A stretch of 24,637 bases of DNA, taken from an uncultured Tissierellia bacterium. Its GTDB lineage: Bacteria > Bacillota > Clostridia > Tissierellales > Peptoniphilaceae. Within the stretch, counting starts at the first letter, position 1. Each line of letters starts with the position of its first letter. The stretch covers positions 1-24,637 of the forward strand of contig CABTZP010000006.1 in NCBI GenBank assembly GCA_902489375.1, in the 5' to 3' direction. The notes below the pieces were generated by a model. That model did no database searches, was not told where the DNA came from, and was given only the letters and a program-made list of their open reading frames with translations. Positions 1 to 7,183 of this stretch are shown here, one piece after another. The translations under genes were made by a program, and so were the position numbers.

Positions 1-466
1 CTGCGGCTGCGGCGGCGGGGCAAACATGAAAAGTTTGCTGAAAAAATGTCCGCAGGGCGTCGTCAAGGGCATCGACTATTCGCCCGTCAGCGTGGAGAAG
101 GCTCGAAGCCTAAACCGAGCCGCAATTCAGGATGGGCGCTGCGTGGTGTGGCAGGGTAGCGTGGAGCGTATCCTTTTCGCAAAGGACTGGTTCGATGCGG
201 TCACGGCCTTTGAGACTGTCTATTTCTGGTCTGACCTGCCGCAGTGCTTCCGGGAGGTTTACCGGGTATTGAAGCCTGGCGGGACCTTTCTCATCTGCAA
301 TGAGAGTAACGGCGACACAGACAAGGATGAGAAGTGGACGGAGATCATCGGCGGCATGACCATCTATAAGGATATTGAGTTAAAGGCGTATTTGGAGCAG
401 GCAGGCTTTCACGATATTCAAATTCATAAAAAGAAAAGCTGGCTGTGTGTCACGGCACGGAAATGA
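1..466 (+). CDS. Class I SAM-dependent methyltransferase, 5'-truncated by the window edge
   Basis: The frame is open from base 2 and gives C-G-C-G-G-G-A-N before the first internal Met at base 26. This is the glycine-rich SAM-binding motif I, so the true start lies upstream of the window and the Met at 26 is not the start. The following GIDYS (end of strand beta2, acidic residue that would bind the SAM ribose), the DAVTAFETVYFW stretch and the RVLKPGG motif complete a standard methyltransferase core. The C-terminal part (IELKAYLEQAGF) is the usual last helix and strand. Substrate is unknown; small-molecule methylation in the cytoplasm is the default inference. A ribosome site at the gene's end (GGAG near 468) leads straight into the degraded ATC-hydrolase remnant, so these were probably co-transcribed. 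The base composition is distinctly more GC-rich than the genes from 1500 onward. Confidence 0.85.
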   Translation, partial: CGCGGGANMKSLLKKCPQGVVKGIDYSPVSVEKARSLNRAAIQDGRCVVWQGSVERILFAKDWFDAVTAFETVYFWSDLPQCFREVYRVLKPGGTFLICNESNGDTDKDEKWTEIIGGMTIYKDIELKAYLEQAGFHDIQIHKKKSWLCVTARK

Positions 467-477
467 GGAGATCAAGC

Positions 478-677
478 ATGAGCATTTTCATCCATCCTCT
501 GGTTCTATTCTACCCGGTGGATTTTGCGTCGATGGAACTGCTTCACGCAAGGCTGGTGCGAACGACCACCTGCGCGAATGGATGTAAGTGCGACTACACC
601 ATCTGCGGCGATCATGCCCATACCTAAAGGAGCATCCCGAATACCGGGACGAAAACGGATACAGGAGGAATAAGTAA
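478..677 (+). pseudogene. ATC-hydrolase family gene remnant (internal deletion plus frameshift)
   Basis: An ATG at 478 has a good ribosome site (GGAG, 7-nt gap) and runs to a stop at 627. Its later part (LHARLVRTTTCANGCKCDY) resembles the C-terminal part of the intact neighbour (LHPKLVWHRTKTLGRGDDRCDF). In another frame, from 621 to 677, the sequence continues as YLKEHPEYRDENGYRRNK before TAA, which reads as a natural protein tail. Rejoining the two needs a single-base change between about 605 and 621. The family is normally about 200 to 250 residues, so about 150 N-terminal or central residues are missing although the start region and ribosome site remain. This looks like an internal deletion followed by decay. 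It sits between a methyltransferase and an intact family member, suggesting an old tandem arrangement. I infer it makes no functional product. Confidence 0.6.
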
Positions 678-823
678 TGCTTTTACAGGTAATTCTGGAA
701 GGTCTTGGGCTGGGGGCTCTACTGGTTCTGATCTGCGCTGTAGGTATCCGAAAGGGGGCGGTGAGCATGGCGGTCATTGCAGCGGTACTGGCGGGAATAA
801 TGATGCTTTTTATGGAAAGCTGA
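677..823 (+). CDS. Small hydrophobic membrane protein (48 aa), possibly a truncated remnant
   Basis: The ATG at 677 overlaps the TAA that ends the preceding remnant (TAATG), and AGGAGG lies 8 nt upstream, so a ribosome can re-initiate here. The 48 residues form two hydrophobic stretches (about 2 to 23 and 29 to 46) separated by a short basic turn GIRKGAV. This is consistent with a two-pass membrane hairpin. I do not recognise a named family with confidence; the first half recalls the N-terminus of longer uncharacterised membrane proteins, so the ORF may be the front end of a truncated gene. The following ATC-hydrolase family gene starts 21 nt downstream, consistent with an operon. Confidence 0.45.
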   Translation: MLLQVILEGLGLGALLVLICAVGIRKGAVSMAVIAAVLAGIMMLFMES

Positions 824-844
824 GATGGAGGCAGGACAAGGACA

Positions 845-1444
845 ATGAAGGAAACCTATCTTTCCCGTGATTTTCGGGAGACTGCGGCACAGTGCTTTCC
901 TGCGCAGGCCAAGGAGCTCAACGCCGCTTTCGATGCCCGTCTGAATGGATTGTTGGCAGAAAATGTGGATGCAAGCAAAGAAAAGCTGTACCACCTCACT
1001 AGGCAGATCCTGCCGGGCATCGCGGCATACGAGACGCTCCAGACGGTCATGTCTAAGGAGGAGGCACTGCAAACCGTTCATGGATATTTAGAGCGACTGG
1101 CGAGAACGAGCCACAAACAGCTTGTTGCCCTGCTGCGTTTTCCAGGGCTGTACAGGCTCGTCCCCGGCGTTTTCGTCAAATCCACGCGAAGAGTTTTCGG
1201 CCCTGCGGCAGGCTTTGCCCCAAAAGAGCTGCAGACTGGCAACGGAGTATGGCGTGTGGACATGATGAAATGCCCGTATCACGACACCTGCTTAGAATAC
1301 GGCTGCCCGGAACTGTGCCGCTGCTTTTGCGACAGCGATGACGTCAGCTATGCTGGTCTGCATCCGAAGCTCGTCTGGCATCGAACAAAAACGCTGGGGC
1401 GTGGCGACGACCGCTGCGATTTTTGCATGAGGATCATAGAATAG
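845..1444 (+). CDS. L-2-amino-thiazoline-4-carboxylic acid hydrolase family protein
   Basis: A 199-residue soluble protein with a helical N-terminal half and a cysteine-rich C-terminal half. Cysteines fall at about 143, 149, 154, 158, 160, 162, 191 and 194, with the stretch CPELCRCFCDSDD and a terminal RTKTLGRGDDRCDF block. This arrangement matches the family named after ATC hydrolase, which in Pseudomonas opens the thiazoline ring on the route to L-cysteine. Most members found in anaerobes are uncharacterised and often sit beside methyltransferases, as here, so the name should be taken as family membership and not proven activity. The cysteine cluster could bind metal or take part in thiol chemistry. 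The ribosome site is weak (GGAGG about 12 nt upstream). The preceding remnant is a degraded relative. Confidence 0.75.
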   Translation: MKETYLSRDFRETAAQCFPAQAKELNAAFDARLNGLLAENVDASKEKLYHLTRQILPGIAAYETLQTVMSKEEALQTVHGYLERLARTSHKQLVALLRFPGLYRLVPGVFVKSTRRVFGPAAGFAPKELQTGNGVWRVDMMKCPYHDTCLEYGCPELCRCFCDSDDVSYAGLHPKLVWHRTKTLGRGDDRCDFCMRIIE

Positions 1445-1505
1445 AGGCACAGGAATGGAGAAATAAGAAAAGAAAGGTCAGGTCTATATTTTAAGGAGAT
1501 TAAAC

Positions 1506-2345
1506 ATGAAAGCGGATTATAAAAGCTGGGTACCTAAAGGCATGCTGATTACAATGGCTGTAATAAGCGTACTGTTATTGTTATTTTCTATCGGATTTTC
1601 TTTCTTGCTTGACGGCATATTGGGCATTGCGCTTACCAAGATTACCTTCGCAGCATTCCTCATATTTGGTGCAATTTCGATAAAGTTATTCCGTATGCAT
1701 AGGGCATTTTCCTATGATGGAAAGAGAAAACTTTCTAAGCGGATTATTGAAGGAACAGCTTCGTATGTAATTCTTCCTAAAGGAGGAGTGGGGCTTGACG
1801 TTGGATGCGGAAGCGGTGCGCTGACGATAGCTTGTGCCAAACGCAATCCGCAGGGAAAAATGACAGGACTGGATCGCTGTGGAAAAGAATACGCTTCTTT
1901 TAGCAATTTACTTTGCGTTCAGAATGCTAAAGCTGAAGGAATCAATAATATTGTTTTTCAGAAAGGTGATGCGAACAAGCTGCCTTTTGCTGATAAATCG
2001 TTTGATGCAGTTGTAAGCAATTATGTGTATCACAACATTCCCAGAAAAAACAAGCAGGAACTGTTGCTTGAAACTCTTCGCGTATTAAAAAAAGGCGGCA
2101 CCTTTGCGATTCATGATTTGATGAGCAAAAAACGCTATGGTGATATGGATGCGTTTTGCCGAAAACTTAGAGAAATGGGTTATGAAAAGGTTGAACTTCT
2201 TGATACTGCAGATGGAAGCTTTATGAGTCCGAAAGAAGCAAGAGCCTATATGCTTACAGGGTCCAAGCTGCTTTTTTGGGAAAAAATAAGAGCTTGCGTG
2301 GTGGAAATTGTGGCCTTGAAGAACAAAGAAAAGTACGAGGGATAA
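1506..2345 (+). CDS. Membrane-anchored class I SAM-dependent methyltransferase
   Basis: A 279-residue protein with two predicted membrane segments (about 13 to 35 and 41 to 60), followed by a cytoplasmic methyltransferase domain. Motif I is DVGCGSG at 98 to 104, the acidic ribose-binding position follows in GLD (121 to 123), then GDANKLPFADKSFDAVVSNYV and LRVLKKGGTF. A strong ribosome site AAGGAG precedes the ATG. The substrate is not evident; the membrane anchor suggests a lipid, quinone-like or other hydrophobic substrate, which is inference. The gene is more AT-rich than the block before it and a 60-bp gap separates them, so it may have a different origin. A short ORF with an internal stop follows 3 nt after its end. 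Confidence 0.85.
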   Translation: MKADYKSWVPKGMLITMAVISVLLLLFSIGFSFLLDGILGIALTKITFAAFLIFGAISIKLFRMHRAFSYDGKRKLSKRIIEGTASYVILPKGGVGLDVGCGSGALTIACAKRNPQGKMTGLDRCGKEYASFSNLLCVQNAKAEGINNIVFQKGDANKLPFADKSFDAVVSNYVYHNIPRKNKQELLLETLRVLKKGGTFAIHDLMSKKRYGDMDAFCRKLREMGYEKVELLDTADGSFMSPKEARAYMLTGSKLLFWEKIRACVVEIVALKNKEKYEG

Positions 2346-2348
2346 AAC

Positions 2349-2570
2349 ATGAAGTATCACAGTTTTTATTTCTATCTATTTAAACATCCCATGAAAAAAG
2401 TTTTGCAAGAAAAATATGGACAGGAAGTCTTCAGCATGGCGTTCTGCACAGAAAAGGTACGTTAGCAAACGGAGCAGATTGTTGCGATTATTTTATCACA
2501 GGTGATAGAGAATAAATTTGAATTGATTTGGCAAATCGCGATTAACAGATTACTTAATGGAGTGAAATAA
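2349..2570 (+). pseudogene. Small ORF of 73 codons interrupted by an in-frame amber stop
   Basis: ATG at 2349 follows the methyltransferase stop by 3 nt. The frame encodes 38 residues (beginning MKYHSFYFYLFKHP), reaches TAG at 2463 to 2465, and continues open in the same frame for 34 more codons (including TEQIVAIILSQVIENKFELI) to TAA at 2568. The second stop lies one base before the GTG start of the next gene, which is typical operon spacing. Both halves look protein-like, so a single nonsense mutation in one small gene is the simplest reading. I do not recognise the family. Alternatives are two separate peptides or programmed readthrough. Confidence 0.45.
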
Positions 2571-2571
2571 A

Positions 2572-3510
2572 GTGAGTTTAACTTATAAAATTGCATCAGG
2601 AATAGTAAGACTTTTAGGAGTCAAAAAAATATTTTTAAAGAACAAAGAAGAAATGCTTGAGTATGCAAAGGAAGAAAATGCAAAAGAAGTATTCGATTTA
2701 AATAAGGCAATGAAGAGGGCAAAGAGAAAAAAATATTATCTCTACGACAGAGATGTTATGGGATACAGACTTCTTTCTTATCAAAAAAATGAAAATTCTG
2801 CCGATGGTGCGGTTTTTTATCTTTTTGGAGGGGGAATGATCACTCAGCCAAATCAGTTGGATTTTCCCTTGGCAGAAAGAATAATGGAAAAGACAGGAAA
2901 AGATGTTTGGTTTTTATTTTATCCTTTATGCTCTGCGGACGAAAATGTGAGTAAAACTTATGAAGTATCTTTTGAAACGTACAAGATGATGACGAATAAA
3001 TATAATCCTGAAAACATCAGAGTGCTTGGATTTTCATCAGGGGCTTGTCTATCCATTGGAATTTTTTTACACAATAATGCTTTAGGAAGACCTCTTAAAA
3101 TGCCTGGTAAAATTATTTCAGTTTCTCCGGGAGGAATTCCCGATGTAAATCTTGGCGAAAATAAAGAAATATGGGAAAAATTAAATGAGCTTAACGATAA
3201 AGACATCATGATTGAACCTACATATATTAAAACTGCAAGAGAAATTGCAAAGGGAGATGAAGACATACCTGAATATATGTTAGACGGAACGGTGGGAGAT
3301 TTTACCGACTTTCCGAAAACATATTTTTATTACGGCGAAAATGAATGCCTCTACGCCTTTGCAGGAGAGTTTAAAAAAGCAATGGAAAAATACCATGTCC
3401 CATATGAAATCATTGTAGGTAAAGAAATGTGTCACTGTTATCCTATGGCAAGATTTTTTAGAGAAGGAAGAGAGGCTCAGGATCAAATAATTGAATTATT
3501 GAAATCTTAA
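2572..3510 (+). CDS. Alpha/beta-hydrolase fold esterase/lipase-like protein (HSL-like)
   Basis: A 312-residue protein. It carries an oxyanion-type FGGGM motif (85 to 89; HGGG in classical hormone-sensitive-lipase relatives), the nucleophile elbow GFSSG (153 to 157, Ser155), a likely acid in the YYGENECLYAF region, and a likely catalytic His in MCHCYP near 293. The order and spacing fit an alpha/beta-hydrolase acting on an ester or acetyl group. The first residue of the oxyanion motif is Phe instead of His. A GTG start is chosen because GGAG lies about 10 nt upstream and no better ATG fits. The gene is markedly AT-rich compared with the first and later parts of the window, suggesting separate acquisition. 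The substrate cannot be read from sequence. Confidence 0.75.
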   Translation: MSLTYKIASGIVRLLGVKKIFLKNKEEMLEYAKEENAKEVFDLNKAMKRAKRKKYYLYDRDVMGYRLLSYQKNENSADGAVFYLFGGGMITQPNQLDFPLAERIMEKTGKDVWFLFYPLCSADENVSKTYEVSFETYKMMTNKYNPENIRVLGFSSGACLSIGIFLHNNALGRPLKMPGKIISVSPGGIPDVNLGENKEIWEKLNELNDKDIMIEPTYIKTAREIAKGDEDIPEYMLDGTVGDFTDFPKTYFYYGENECLYAFAGEFKKAMEKYHVPYEIIVGKEMCHCYPMARFFREGREAQDQIIELLKS

Positions 3511-3788
3511 TCTAAAGACGAAGAAGGGATTTGAAAATCCATGTTTTTAATTGATCTACTATGGTGGAGAAATACAAAGCGAATCAGGTTTTTAAAAATA
3601 CCGCAAAAGGAGCTCTACCAAAATCCGAAAAAGCACATTAGCGTTTTTTTAGAGCACTGGTTCTATATTTTTTTGTCGCGGTGCTTGACGGATATCTATT
3701 GACTCTATTTTGACCAACAACCATTTTATGATTGTAAAATTTAAAATTAAGTTGTATGATCAAACCGACCAAATTGTAAAGGAGATTT
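3511..3788. other. AT-rich intergenic region upstream of the TraX-family gene
   Basis: No protein-like frame is visible in these 278 bases. It holds several overlapping TTGAC hexamers (around 3684, 3699 and 3710) followed by AT-rich sequence. The best spaced pair is TTGACC at 3710 to 3715 and TGTAAA at 3733 to 3738, with a 17-nt spacer, as a promoter candidate for the gene at 3789. No convincing terminator with a T-run is present after the hydrolase gene, though a weak A-rich stem ends in seven T's near 3640 to 3650. Confidence 0.4.
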
Positions 3789-4520
3789 ATGGATTTAAAT
3801 AGACGGTTTAATAAAGAAAGATTAAAAAAGTTTCAGATTTTAAATGGTGCGCAACTCAAGTATATTGCATTTCTTTCAATGCTAATAGACCATGTAAATA
3901 ACGGGCTAGTTACACCGCTTTTAGATGGCAAAGGAGCGCTTCTATATATTTCAAATATATTTTCAATTCTAGGAAGGATTGCCTTTCCAATATTTATATT
4001 TTTCGTTGTGGAAGGATTTTTCAAGACCAAGAATAGGAAAAAATATCTTATTAATTTAATTTTATTTGGAATTATTGCAGAAGTTCCATTCGATATATTC
4101 ACTTCAAAAGTGTTTTACAATCCAAATTGGAACAATATGATGTTCACATTAGCCCTTTGTCTAGTAACGGTTTGGATAATCGATGAGCTTAAAAGTAGGG
4201 TAAAAGATCAATTTCTTTGGTACGGAATCTCCGTTGTAGTCGTGATGGCATTCGGACTTTTGGCGATGCTACTTAGCCTTGACTACGACTACCACGCAAT
4301 CATCCTTGCCTATGTTTTCTATATTTTCTACGATAGACCTATGATGAGTGCTGCAATTGGATATCTTTCTATAATCAAGGAGCTATATTCATTCTTAGGA
4401 TTTGCCATGACTATAACTTACAATGGCAAGAGAGGTAAACAGTACAAATGGTTCAATTATCTCTTCTATCCAGTTCATCTTTTAATACTCGGGATTATTC
4501 GCTTTTACTTTAATCTCTAA
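3789..4520 (+). CDS. TraX family membrane protein
   Basis: A 243-residue polytopic membrane protein with about seven hydrophobic segments. It shows hallmarks of the TraX family: LNGAQLKYIAFLSMLIDHVN at about 18 to 37, GRIAFPIFIFFVVEGFF, a Tyr/Asp-rich loop before YHAIILAYVFY, and the C-terminal YNGKRGKQYKWFNYLFYP followed by a final helix. The founding member acetylates F-pilin; chromosomal relatives in Bacillota are not linked to pili and probably act as membrane acyltransferases on other surface molecules. No conjugation genes lie nearby, so a pilin role is unlikely. AAAGGAG lies 6 nt before the ATG. The gene is strongly AT-rich, like the hydrolase before it. Confidence 0.85.
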   Translation: MDLNRRFNKERLKKFQILNGAQLKYIAFLSMLIDHVNNGLVTPLLDGKGALLYISNIFSILGRIAFPIFIFFVVEGFFKTKNRKKYLINLILFGIIAEVPFDIFTSKVFYNPNWNNMMFTLALCLVTVWIIDELKSRVKDQFLWYGISVVVVMAFGLLAMLLSLDYDYHAIILAYVFYIFYDRPMMSAAIGYLSIIKELYSFLGFAMTITYNGKRGKQYKWFNYLFYPVHLLILGIIRFYFNL

Positions 4521-4555
4521 TTATGCCGCAGTTAAAACTTGCTATTTATAAAAAA

Positions 4556-4780
4556 TTATTGCTTCATAATTTCAGCTGTATAATTGATGCTGAAGGTCTC
4601 GTCACACAGGCCAAATATCAGAAAGGGTTTTTTTCAGCCTGTATTTTTATACTTTTCCAACATGGAAATCCCATAGAAAAGGTGTCTGGCCTGAACCACT
4701 AAGGTCATGATCAAGGCCTGGGCCGAGGCATAGGGGGCAAGCAGCATACTGACGACTCCTTGGTTCGTTATTTTTCAATA
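4556..4780 (-). pseudogene. azlC: azlC remnant (branched-chain amino acid export subunit)
   Basis: Reading the minus strand from about 4763 down gives GVVSMLLAPYASAQ, then VVQARHLFYGISMLEKYKNTG, a TGA, KKPFLIFGLCDETFSINY and a stop at 4556. ARHLFYGxSMLEKY followed by GWKKPxLIFxLxDETFS is the signature core of AzlC. The in-frame TGA falls exactly where AzlC has Trp (TGG), so it is a nonsense mutation. Both ends are missing: a stop precedes the fragment near 4780, and the frame ends about 70 codons in, against about 230 residues for a whole AzlC. No azlD partner is visible. The gene is dead and marks a recombination or decay site between the TraX gene and the GNAT. Confidence 0.7.
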
Positions 4781-4903
4781 ATTTTAATAGAGCAGACTAG
4801 GAAATTTAAGAATGGATCTTTATCCTCAAATAAAGTCCAATACTGCGAGGCCATTCGCTTAGCAGGAACCAGGATCCTGATCAGAAAATAGGAGAAGATA
4901 AGA
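4781..4903. other. Non-coding or debris sequence before the GNAT gene
   Basis: This short stretch has no gene with a start codon. A plus-strand frame is open from about 4766 to a TAG at about 4891 and ends in a protein-like tail (VQYCEAIRLAGTRILIRK), possibly the last residues of another lost gene. Only the ribosome site AGGAG just before 4904 can be assigned a function. Confidence 0.3.
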
Positions 4904-5410
4904 ATGGAAGAAATGTTAAACAGCGCTGGCATTGAACTTGTCGAAGCCTACGATCATCCAAAAGAAATTGGCGCCTTGTTTTCAGAATATACTGATATGC
5001 TGATCAGAGGAAATCCTCTTTTTCAAAAATATCTTGACATGCAAAATTACGCCTATGAATTGGAGCATCTGGAAGAAAAATATGGGAGGCTCGGCGGGCG
5101 ACTCTATCTGGCCTACTATAAGGGAGAAGTAGCCGGCTGCATTGGACTTCGAAAGATAGACGAGCAAAAGGGCGAACTCAAACGCCTTTATGTTAAGGAC
5201 GATTTTCGGGAAAAAAAGATTGGGGCCATATTGGTGGACCGCATCATCGCAGATGCAAAAGAAATTGGTTATCATTTTCTTCTTTTAGATACTCTGCCCT
5301 TTTTAGAGCGGGCTCAGGACTTATACAAAAACAGAGGTTTTTTGATCGTAGACCGCTTTAATGATAGTCCAATCTCCAGCTCCATCTATATGCGCTTGGA
5401 CCTAAAATAA
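4904..5410 (+). CDS. GNAT family N-acetyltransferase
   Basis: A 168-residue single-domain GNAT. Motif A is clear at about 95 to 113: LKRLYVKDDFREKKIGAIL, with the pyrophosphate-binding R-x-x-x-I-G-A turn that contacts acetyl-CoA. It is preceded by the AGCIGLRKI strand and followed by the motif B region LLLDTLPFLERAQDLYKNRGF. The substrate cannot be predicted. AGGAG 10 nt upstream supports the ATG. The gene marks the return to the base composition of the rest of the window after the accessory mosaic. Its last 53 bases are overlapped on the other strand by a small ORF coupled to the MATE gene. Confidence 0.85.
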   Translation: MEEMLNSAGIELVEAYDHPKEIGALFSEYTDMLIRGNPLFQKYLDMQNYAYELEHLEEKYGRLGGRLYLAYYKGEVAGCIGLRKIDEQKGELKRLYVKDDFREKKIGAILVDRIIADAKEIGYHFLLLDTLPFLERAQDLYKNRGFLIVDRFNDSPISSSIYMRLDLK

Positions 5411-5504
5411 GAGGGAAAGGGTAAATGGGATCGTAGGCTTTATCCAAAAGATCCAGCTGCTCGTGATCGGCCCAGGCTTTTCGCTCTTTTAAAAAACAGG
5501 TCAT
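5358..5504 (-). CDS. Possible 48-aa ORF coupled to the MATE gene, or a fused gene tail
   Basis: The MATE stop codon overlaps a new ATG in the arrangement ATGA (5501 to 5504), a classic translational-coupling junction. The ORF encodes 48 residues. The first 30 look protein-like and contain LKERKAWADHEQLDLLDKAY; the last 18 lie opposite the GNAT gene's end. I do not recognise a family. It could be a real short peptide, the remnant of a gene whose rest was replaced, or chance. No separate ribosome site is visible. Confidence 0.25.
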   Translation of the reverse strand: MTCFLKERKAWADHEQLDLLDKAYDPIYPFPLILGPSAYRWSWRLDYH

Positions 5505-6931
5505 TGAGGACTTTCGGCAGGAAAAGGTGTACAAGTCTCTCGGATATCCTCATCCAAGTCCTTTTTTGGCATTTTCTTTAATTCATCTTTTAATAGGGCC
5601 ATAGCCAGGAGGAAGGCGAGAAGGTCAGCGATTGGTTGAGCGTACATGACTCCATTTAAGCCAAAACGCTTGGGCAGAAGGATCAGCAAGGGGATTAAAA
5701 AGACGATTTGCTTGCAAAAAGAGACGATGGCCCCCTTCGCCGCCTTTCCAATAGAGGGAAAAAAGGTCGAGGAACAAATCTGCATGCCCGTTAAAAAAGT
5801 ACAGAATAAAAAAATTCGCATAAACCTAACGGCATAGTCATTATATAAAGCGTCCCCGCCCTTTCCAAAAAGGGAGATGAGCTGCTGAGGAAAAAGCTCA
5901 AAGATCGCCCAGGATATAAAAGAAATGAGAATTGCGTCAGTCATAAAAAGACGAACAGTCTTTCGGACCCGGCCGTATTTTCCTGCGCCGTAGTTGTAAC
6001 TGCAAATGGGCTGCGCGCCATTGATAAGGCCAATAATCAGAGCAATGAAGATGACGTTAATTTTAATCACAATGCCGGCGACGGCGATCGGGGTGTCAGC
6101 CCCATAAATAGAGGCCTCCCCATAGGTTCGAAGGACGTTATTAAGCGTGACCTGGACCAACAAGTTTGAAAACTGAAAGATAAATGAATTTGCCCCCAGT
6201 TTACAAATTTCAGCCGTTTCTTTCCATCGGGGAAGAAAGTCACGGGGAAGAAAGTGAACCGATTGAAATCTCCGAAAATACAGGACCAAAAGCCCCGCAG
6301 AAAGAATTTGGCTGATGACCGTTGCCCAAGCGGCGCCGGCAATGCCCCAGTCAAAGACAAAAATAAAGAGAGGATCAAGAAGGGTATTTAACACTGCGCC
6401 GATGATAATCGAGGCCATGGAATACTTGGGGCTGCCGTCTGCCCGGACGAGAGGATTGGTTCCAATAGAAAACAGCAAAAAGGGTATACCCAGGGAAGTA
6501 ATACCGGCATAGGTCAGGGCAAAGGGAAGAATTTTTTCCGTCGCCCCAAAAAAGCGCAAAAGGGGGGCAAGGAAAAGGCGAGCTAGGATGCAGAGGAAAA
6601 GACCGTTGATAAGAAGAATGCCAGCGGCCGTTCCAGCGATTTGCCTTGCCTTTTGTTCACGTTTTCTTCCCAGCTCCAAATTAAAGCCGGATGCTGAACC
6701 CAGGCCCACCATCAGCCCGATGGCCATGCACAGGGTCGTTAAGGGAAAAGAGACGCTGGTTGCCGCATTGCCCAGGATGCCAACCCCTTGGCCGATAAAA
6801 ATTTGATCAACAATATTATAGAGCGCATTGATCACATTGGCGATCATCGCGGGAATCGCTAAAGATCGCAAGAGGGGTTTTAAAGGCTCGGTACCTAAGG
6901 GATTTTCTTTTTTCATGGATTCATTTTGCAT
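5501..6931 (-). CDS. MATE family multidrug/cation exporter (MepA-like)
   Basis: A 476-residue protein with about 12 membrane segments in two homologous halves. The N-terminal LLRSLAIPAMIANVINALYNIVDQIFIGQGVG, read as two pieces around VINALYN, is typical of MepA-type MATE proteins. The AQPICSYNYGAGKYGRVRKT segment in the second half is the matching signature. These proteins exchange Na+ or H+ for cationic drugs, dyes or metabolites across the cytoplasmic membrane. The acidic D in YNIVDQIF is the expected cation-coupling position. Length is normal for the family (about 450 to 480). The first ATG has GGAG about 10 nt upstream and a good promoter 66 nt away. The C-terminal tail is charged and cytoplasmic. 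Confidence 0.9.
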   Translation of the reverse strand: MQNESMKKENPLGTEPLKPLLRSLAIPAMIANVINALYNIVDQIFIGQGVGILGNAATSVSFPLTTLCMAIGLMVGLGSASGFNLELGRKREQKARQIAGTAAGILLINGLFLCILARLFLAPLLRFFGATEKILPFALTYAGITSLGIPFLLFSIGTNPLVRADGSPKYSMASIIIGAVLNTLLDPLFIFVFDWGIAGAAWATVISQILSAGLLVLYFRRFQSVHFLPRDFLPRWKETAEICKLGANSFIFQFSNLLVQVTLNNVLRTYGEASIYGADTPIAVAGIVIKINVIFIALIIGLINGAQPICSYNYGAGKYGRVRKTVRLFMTDAILISFISWAIFELFPQQLISLFGKGGDALYNDYAVRFMRIFLFCTFLTGMQICSSTFFPSIGKAAKGAIVSFCKQIVFLIPLLILLPKRFGLNGVMYAQPIADLLAFLLAMALLKDELKKMPKKDLDEDIRETCTPFPAESPQ

Positions 6932-6996
6932 CGTTACCTGCTCCGCCTTCTTTATTCACATCTCCGTCTTATCCTACGTTTTTTTCCGGTACTGGT

Positions 6997-7025
6997 ACTT
7001 TATTTTAAAGTCTGCGGTCCGTCAA
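6997..7025 (-). promoter_or_regulatory. Promoter of the MATE gene
   Basis: On the minus strand TTGACG (7020 to 7025) is followed after 17 nt by TAAAGT (6997 to 7002). This predicts a start near 6990 and a leader of about 58 nt before the ATG at 6931. Spacing is ideal and both hexamers are close to consensus. Confidence 0.6.
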
Positions 7026-7130
7026 GTTTTCCCAGCCTTTTAAACGGGATAACCTTAATGAGGGAGAAGGGAATCTTTTTTGAAAGAAAACCGGGAAATC
7101 GTTCATTTAGAAATAATTTTTATTTTTTAC

Positions 7131-7183
7131 TTGCAAAATGAGAATCATCCGCTATAATATATTTGTAAGCGCTAGCTAACAAA
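7131..7183 (+). promoter_or_regulatory. Promoter with a palindromic operator at the start site
   Basis: TTGCAA (7131 to 7136), a 16-nt spacer and a perfect TATAAT (7153 to 7158) predict transcription starting near 7165. Immediately over the start is an inverted repeat, TTTGT-a-AGC / GCT-a-ACAAA (7162 to 7183), with a 4-nt centre. Because it straddles the start site it is more likely a repressor operator in DNA than an RNA hairpin. It lies between the divergent MATE and GNAT genes. Confidence 0.55.

Noticed and set aside
3511..3788. Degraded transposon ends in the AT-rich gap
   Set aside because: Repeated TTGAC and GACCAA words are short and not arranged as terminal inverted repeats; no transposase fragment translates in any frame.
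3789..4520. Conjugative or integrative element suggested by the TraX-family gene
   Set aside because: There is no relaxase, coupling protein, integrase, pilin or att-like repeat in the window. Chromosomal TraX-family genes are common outside conjugation loci.
5441..5456. Terminator between the GNAT and MATE genes based on GGATC/GATCC arms near 5430 to 5455
   Set aside because: Only five pairs, a long loop and no T-run on either strand.
7137..7152. Fur-box-like ATGAGAATCAT in the promoter at 7131
   Set aside because: Only one half resembles the Fur-family core; the other half (CCGCT) does not, unlike the full match at 11664.
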